Source: Sabellastarte sp. h YS-2021
Taxonomy: Eukaryota > Annelida > Polychaeta > Sabellida > Sabellidae
DNA length: 64,000 bases
Assembly (NCBI GenBank): GCA_964017235.1
Contig: OZ024935.1
Location: 93,743,207-93,807,206, forward strand
Reading direction: 5' to 3'
The position numbers were made by a program, and so were the translations under genes. The notes below the pieces were generated by a model. The model had not been told where the DNA came from, did no database searches, and saw only the letters and a program-made list of their open reading frames with translations. Of this stretch, positions 58,916 through 64,000 are shown in pieces (positions within the stretch are counted from its first letter, which is position 1; each line of letters begins with the position of its first letter).

Positions 58916-60289
58916 CTTTAAAATGTGACATAAAATTATTGGACACTTGTTTTTTGTTTGCTGTTGATGTTTTTCAGATGTATATTGACATTTTAAGTTT
59001 ATTTGTTGTTGTTTTCTTTTCATGAAATCTTTGCTGAATTATTGAATTCATATTTGTTCTTGTAATAAAGTTTGCCATTTATTTGCAGTTGTATTAAGAT
59101 TTCTACCAGTTCGGGTTTTAGCATTGATCATAACTTTTGGTGTGTTTCTTTGATAAATGGTGAAACAAACACCATGTCTGTAGATTGGAACAGCGTCCAT
59201 TAGTTTCTCTATAAAGTACTCTCACGAAATGTGCAGAGACGCGTATTCGTCGACTGCGCAGGTGTCCGTTTTATAATTTTAAATAAGCATTGTCACACAT
59301 TTTGTCTATTGAAAAACTCTGGGAGATTATTGGTTGTTAAACCCAAAGTAGTGTAGCAGGGTTGTGTAATTGAATTAATCTCTCCCCTGTTGTAACAAAG
59401 AAGTTTGGCTTTTTGTGGATGGTATGTTTTATAAAGCACGGGAATTATTAGTTTCTGAGAATGTGTAAAATTGTGTATTATCGCTCATGCTAGATGGTGC
59501 ATTATATTTAGGGAGACAAAGTTTCGGTTCAGTTAATCTGAAGATTCAGATAATAGAAGGCCAGATAATCAAGGTTCTACTGTATATCTTTCTGTGTGAA
59601 ATATGAACATGATATTGCTGTGGATTTCTCATACACGGCCTCGAAAATAAAAATAAGTATATATAAAACTTTAGTCTATGCAAAAGTGCATTAAATACAG
59701 AATATATTATCTATTTCTTATTAACAAATTGGAGATAATTATTTAAGATACACTTATGATTGTAGTAAAATAAATATATTCGCGATGCTAAATTCCATGA
59801 ACAAATAATAGTTCAACATGTCCATGATGGGTAAAATATTGGACTCACCTACCACTGGTTAGGTTATTTACTTTGAATTTCTACCCTACCTTTTATCAGG
59901 AATGTTGCTAGTTGTTTAATGATGCCTTCTTAAATATTTCAAAATATGAAAATTATTCTACACATACTTCTACCAAGGTTAAAAACCTGCAATATTGCTT
60001 ATGAGTGTACTGATAAATCCTGTTAAAGATTTCTGGATTCAAACAGTAAACCAGATCACATCCAAAATTTAGTAATTTAATCACCTATTTTGTGTTCCAT
60101 TTTTGACATTTCCTGAAAAACTATCTCAAATCCATGTAAAACTTTTCGAGTAACTTTGCAAAAAATAACAAATGCATGTTATTAATAACATATTTTCATT
60201 TGCATAGAAAATAATAAAACGCCAACAGTATAAATGAAAGGTGTCCCAACTTTATTATTAAGTTAATCTTTAAACATTATTTTAAAGAC
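58916..60289. other. Intron of copy B with a pogo-like end
   Basis: Mostly non-coding AT-rich DNA. At 59516-59583 the reverse complement begins ACAGTAGAACCTTGATTATC, which resembles the terminal repeat of pogo/Tigger elements. A similar, poorer block lies at 56636-56660 in the same orientation, so no complete element could be framed. Confidence 0.3.
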
Positions 60290-61144
60290 CTGAAAGTGAA
60301 GGGTTGATCACATGTGAAACTCCTGGTTGCATTGTCGCCAAATACTCCATCAAAACGTCTGCAGAGAAGTTTATCATCATCCTGGTATGGATTAAATGTT
60401 TTATTTGATCCATATATTGAAAATTCATCCAATCTGTGTGCTGGAAATAAGAAAAGCAAAAAGAAAGCAAGAGTGCCATGACATATGTACAGGCCAACAA
60501 ATAATTATTATTTATAGACTTTCAGGAACTTTCTTCATTTGGCCGAGGCTAGGATTAAAAGAAAAGCTGTTTTAAAGGTCAAGTGCTTAAAGAGAGGCTT
60601 CCTTCATAGCAAAATAACAAGTCATGGTTCTCCTTGTCCTAAATTATGACTTTAATATGTGTTTATAGTATTACCATCATCTGTAACATGTGAGTTTAAC
60701 TGAGGAACCATCCTGACGGCACCATAGCTAAACACTAACTGCACATTAAATCAATATTTTTTACTATTTACCATGTCCCAATAGATTACTTATTGAAAGA
60801 TATGAAATCTTCCAGTGTTGACTTCTTTGTGTAATAAATTGTGTTACTTACTATTTATAAGTCGACTGGTAAGAGTTACTTATGTTACTTACAATTTCTT
60901 TGTCGGTTGGTAAGATCCACAGCGAACACAGTAACAAATGATTCCATGTCCACAGCCCACCATGGATTTTCTTCATCTGGGAGTGTATGTGTACAGGAAC
61001 CAAAATTAAATCGAGTATAAGTCTTTCCATCTACAGCCTTGTCACTTGTGCCAGAAATCATGGAAAATCTAAGATCTCCAGGTTGAGAATTGACAGAAGA
61101 CTGATTTGTGGGCTTGCCAAGAATACTGAGAGTGTAAATTCCAT

Positions 61145-61392
61145 CTGCAATATAAGTAGCAGTACATGTTCTCTGAATTGTTATAAGATTAATGTACAGG
61201 CTTGGGTATATAATAACTCACAGTAAGTTTGGTGGAGTGAAGAATAATTGTAATAGAATACTTGTAGACCTGTATATGTAAGAACCACAGAAAGATGAAT
61301 GAAGTGTAACCTTTCGTAAATACCATAAAATTGATAAAGAGAAAATGAAAACAGCTCTCCTGCCTTCTGAATCATCCAAGGAAGCCAACACT
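61145..61392. other. Upstream intron of copy B
   Basis: Its first 70 bases resemble the intron upstream of exon 1 in copy A (words 'acatgttctctg' against 'tatgttctatg', and 'aggcttgggtataata' against 'agtcttgtgtataaa'). The exon that should precede exon 1 was not found before the LINE begins. Confidence 0.4.
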
Positions 61393-64000
61393 CTCTATTA
61401 ACAATATCACACTACCTTGTCCACCCTCATCGACAAACATGGACCACCACATACCAAACATATCAAGGCGAAGTACAACAAAATGGTAATTGTGGCAAAA
61501 GAGACCAAGTGTTTTTTCGAAGGCATTTGGCACAGAAATAAATCTACCTTCAGTAGATCTCAATACACGCAGAAAGTCCACAAGTACAATAAAATCTGCA
61601 TGCAGGCCAAATCTGAATTCCTCAGAGCAAAAATTTGGGACAATCACCACAACCCACAAGAATTGTTGCAAGTCCTGGGTGATGTGTTACACAGACTCCC
61701 AGCAAAGATCCTCCCATCGATAAATCCCCCTCAGCTTTTGGCTGACAGATTTGTGGAGTTCTTTACAGATAAAATTGAAAAAAAAATACGCTCAACTTTC
61801 TCTACTTCCCTGAATTTGCAACACCTCACCCCAGACTCTCCTCCCCCATGTTTGCCTCTTTCTCTACTGAAACTGAAGATCAAGTTACCAAAATCATTAT
61901 AGACTCTCCAACTAAATCATGTTCCCTTGTCCCACTTTTCTTCTTGAGTATCTGGATATTCTCATCACCCCCATCACTTCAATAATCAATGCCTCTCTTG
62001 AACAAGGTAAGTGTCCTAATATTTTTATGCAGGCCCATGTAACCCCAATCCTCAAAAAATCATCGTTAGACAAAGACGTTTTCAAAAACTACAGGCCTGT
62101 CTCCAATCTAAACTTAATTTCAAAGATACTTGAAAGGGAAGTAGCAGCCCAGCTACAAACTCACCTTGATGAAGCCGGCCTGATGACTGCCTTCCAATTG
62201 GCTTATAGAAAACACCATTCTACTGAAATTCTACTTTAATATTCACAATCATACTCTTCTCAATATGGCCAAAGGGTCTGTTACATCTCTTACCCTTCTA
62301 GATCTCTCCGCCACGTTTGATACCATTGACCACACCATTCTCCTGTACAGACTAAATGGCTACTATGGAATCAGTAAACTGGCATTCTGCTCATTCAAAT
62401 CATACCTGTTGGGAAGGACACACTCGGTCAAGGTAGACAGCACACCCTTATGTTCTGTTGTCCTCCAGTATGGGGTTCCTCAGGGCTCTGTCCTTGGTCC
62501 ATTTTTTTTCTCTCTATACTAACCCAATCAGCTCAATCATTCACTCTCACAGTAGTATTAATTACCATTGCTACACTGATGACATCCAGTTATACATTAC
62601 ACTCTCTTCAGCAAATTTCTTTCACTCTGTACAAAAACTAAACAATTGCCTAAACAACATTAAAAATTTCATGTTCACAAATAACTTAAAACTCAATCCT
62701 GAAAAAAACTGAGTTCATTTTGGTAGGTTCAAAAAACAACCGTAAACAACTCCTTCCTCACTTTCCAGTCAATATTCTTGGTAATCAGGTCTCACCAGCA
62801 GAGTGTCACCTTCTCTGACCATGTGTCACAGGTCACAAAGTCCACTAGAGTTCATGTGAGAGACCTTTACATAATTTGTCCCCTTTCCTACGGTCACGGG
62901 CAAGTGCAGTAGCAGTTTCCGGTTGTCTTCAAGTTGCAACAGGAAAAGACAAAAAGTTTAACTTAACAAATTTATTTAACAATCAAAATAATGATTAGAG
63001 TCAACTGGTATGCTCTCAATAATACATACAATGATACAATAATGAAACCTATCTGACCTGACCACTGTGAATGACAGTTAAATTTATCCACTGAATCCAG
63101 CAATCTGTTCTGTGATCTGTCCTGTGAAATGTCCAGTGTCCACTAACACACAGATATCTGTATCCTGTGATTCGTTCAATGTTCCATAACATGAAATGTC
63201 CTTATCCTGTGATTCTTTTGATATTCACTCACACAAAATGTCTGTATAGAGATATTCAGAGTTTTTGCACAACTGTACTGTCTGCTCCAAGATATGGACA
63301 ATTTCCAAAATGCAGTAAGTCCACCCTCTGATAGAATCATACACTGTATGTAATAAGTAATATCCAAAGTACAGCAAATCTATCCAGACATGGTAGAAAG
63401 TTCACTCCAGCAAAAGTTCACAACAACAGAAATACTTTTAAAACACCAATAGCTTTGCTTATAGCCAATAAATACTATATTCATCTGTGGCTAGGTGTAC
63501 AGTGCTTATATATGGCTATAGCAAGGGCCAGAAGCTTAGAGAAGCTCATAGAATGTTACAGAACTAACTTGAAAGCAACACCTGTCACCAGATTCTCCAA
63601 GGAAGTTCAAGAGACTGCTGGTAATTGAGTTTCCCGAAATCTACTAATATAATCACTGAGGTTATTAGAAGAATTTCCCCAGTCTATAAATAGATCAGTA
63701 CTGCATAGCATATAAAAATAATTGATAACACAATTACCTTATATGGCAATATATAGACATGAAGCTTAAATTAAACAATGCATTTATAGTGCCCATATAT
63801 GTAACACCTTCTAGACCTTAAAACATCAGTCCTTCTAGCAAATGCTTTGGTGAGCAGCAGATTGGACTACTGAAATTCCCTGTTCTTATCACTCACTGAT
63901 TTTGAGCTAAGGAGATTGCAGTTAGTCCAAAGCTCACTCTGCAGGGTTGTCACCCATTCCTCAAAATTTTCTCACATCACCCCTTAACTGAAAAAACTCC
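61393..64000 (+). mobile_element. Second CR1/L2-like LINE, broken and interrupted
   Basis: Related to the LINE at 47785 but with more upstream sequence. 61393-61902 encodes the endonuclease-RT linker (TTLSTLIDKHGPP and following). 61919-62239 has NYRPVSNLNLISKILEREV and a stop after HSTE. 62265-62705 has LTLLDLSATFDTIDH, YGVPQGSVLGP and the intact catalytic box CYTDD in a third frame. At least three shifts break it. The RT thumb continues at 63807 (LDLKTSVLLANALVSSRLDY) after an insertion and runs off the window. Confidence 0.8.
62888..63806. mobile_element. 0.9-kb insertion inside the LINE
   Basis: LINE homology stops after 'tgtcccctttcc' (62877-62888) and resumes at 'ccttctagacc' (63807). 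The near-repeat CCTTTC/CCTTC may be an imperfect target duplication. In antisense the insert starts TGTTACATATATGG, like an LTR end. It has no coding frame, but inner words of the type 'cctgtgat.t' recur several times near 63110-63215. A solo LTR is possible but not shown. Confidence 0.5.

Larger units (their letters stand above)
50462..61144 (-). pseudogene. FTP lectin-EGF-transmembrane receptor, copy B
   Basis: Paralogue of copy A with exons at 61144-60893, 60440-60290, 53257-53196, 52784-52638, about 52354-52216, 51426-51223 and 50793-50462. FTP exons 1 and 2 are open (YTLSILGKPTNQSS, PWWAVDME, HRLDEF, IYGSNKTFNPYQDDD). Exon 3 has a TAA (53212-53214) where copy A reads Glu in LCEVGV. The second EGF exon has a 4-bp insertion, a lost Cys (TGG) and a donor changed from GC to CC. 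The exon with the last EGF and a Thr-rich stalk, and the final exon with membrane span and tail (YEVPL, YQEL, YQTV), are intact. The 7-kb intron 2 hosts SINEs and a Crypton. Exons 1-2 might instead serve another transcript. Confidence 0.75.

Noticed and set aside
56636-59583. A complete pogo/Tigger transposon enclosing the Crypton relic
   Set aside because: Only the right end at 59516-59583 resembles a pogo-type terminus. The left block is in the same orientation and too weak, and the coding part is a tyrosine recombinase, not a pogo transposase.

Overview
The window looks like nuclear DNA of an invertebrate animal, most likely a mollusc or another lophotrochozoan. This is inferred from AT-rich sequence, short exons with GT-AG introns, tRNA-derived SINEs, Bel/Pao, CR1/L2-like LINE, Harbinger and Crypton elements, and genes that join a fucolectin-type (FTP) lectin domain to MEGF-like EGF modules. 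There are no bacterial features, rRNA genes or CRISPR arrays, and I found no free-standing tRNA gene.

The host gene content is a small family of FTP-EGF-transmembrane receptors, all on the minus strand. Copy A (12894-16335) has seven recognisable exons with fully consistent intron phases: three FTP lectin exons, two EGF exons, an EGF/stalk exon, and a last exon with a membrane span and a tyrosine-rich tail carrying an ITAM-like pair (YQEL, 11 residues, YQTI). Its first FTP exon has an in-frame TGA where both other copies have CGA. Copy B (50462-61144) has the same architecture. It is damaged by a stop in FTP exon 3 and by a frameshift and lost splice donor in the second EGF exon, and a 7-kb intron full of repeats separates its FTP exons. 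A third, frameshifted FTP exon lies alone at 38516-38763. No signal-peptide exon was recognised for any copy.

Layout: 1-4094 is non-coding with an old, long repeat and a TIR element. 4095-12562 is a young, minus-strand Bel/Pao LTR retrotransposon with a 5-bp target duplication (CAAAG), inserted about 330 bp downstream of copy A. 12894-16335 is copy A. 17905-37582 is a head-to-tail triplication of a 6.56-kb unit. Each unit carries two foldback elements, a SINE and the C-terminal end of a Harbinger transposase; the rest of that transposase continues just outside the last unit (37583-37965). 38.5-47.8 kb is mostly repeats, including a second copy of the repeat seen at 0.7-2.3 kb and a cluster of TGACCT hexamers. 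47785-49640 is a dead LINE. 50462-61144 is copy B, with SINEs and a decayed Crypton-type tyrosine recombinase in its large intron. 61393-64000 is a second decayed LINE interrupted by a 0.9-kb insertion.

The receptor family is the most interesting biology. A lectin head on EGF modules with an ITAM-like tail is the layout expected of a glycan-sensing phagocytic receptor, loosely like Draper/MEGF10 with a lectin added. That function is inferred, and copy A needs its TGA explained before it can be called functional.
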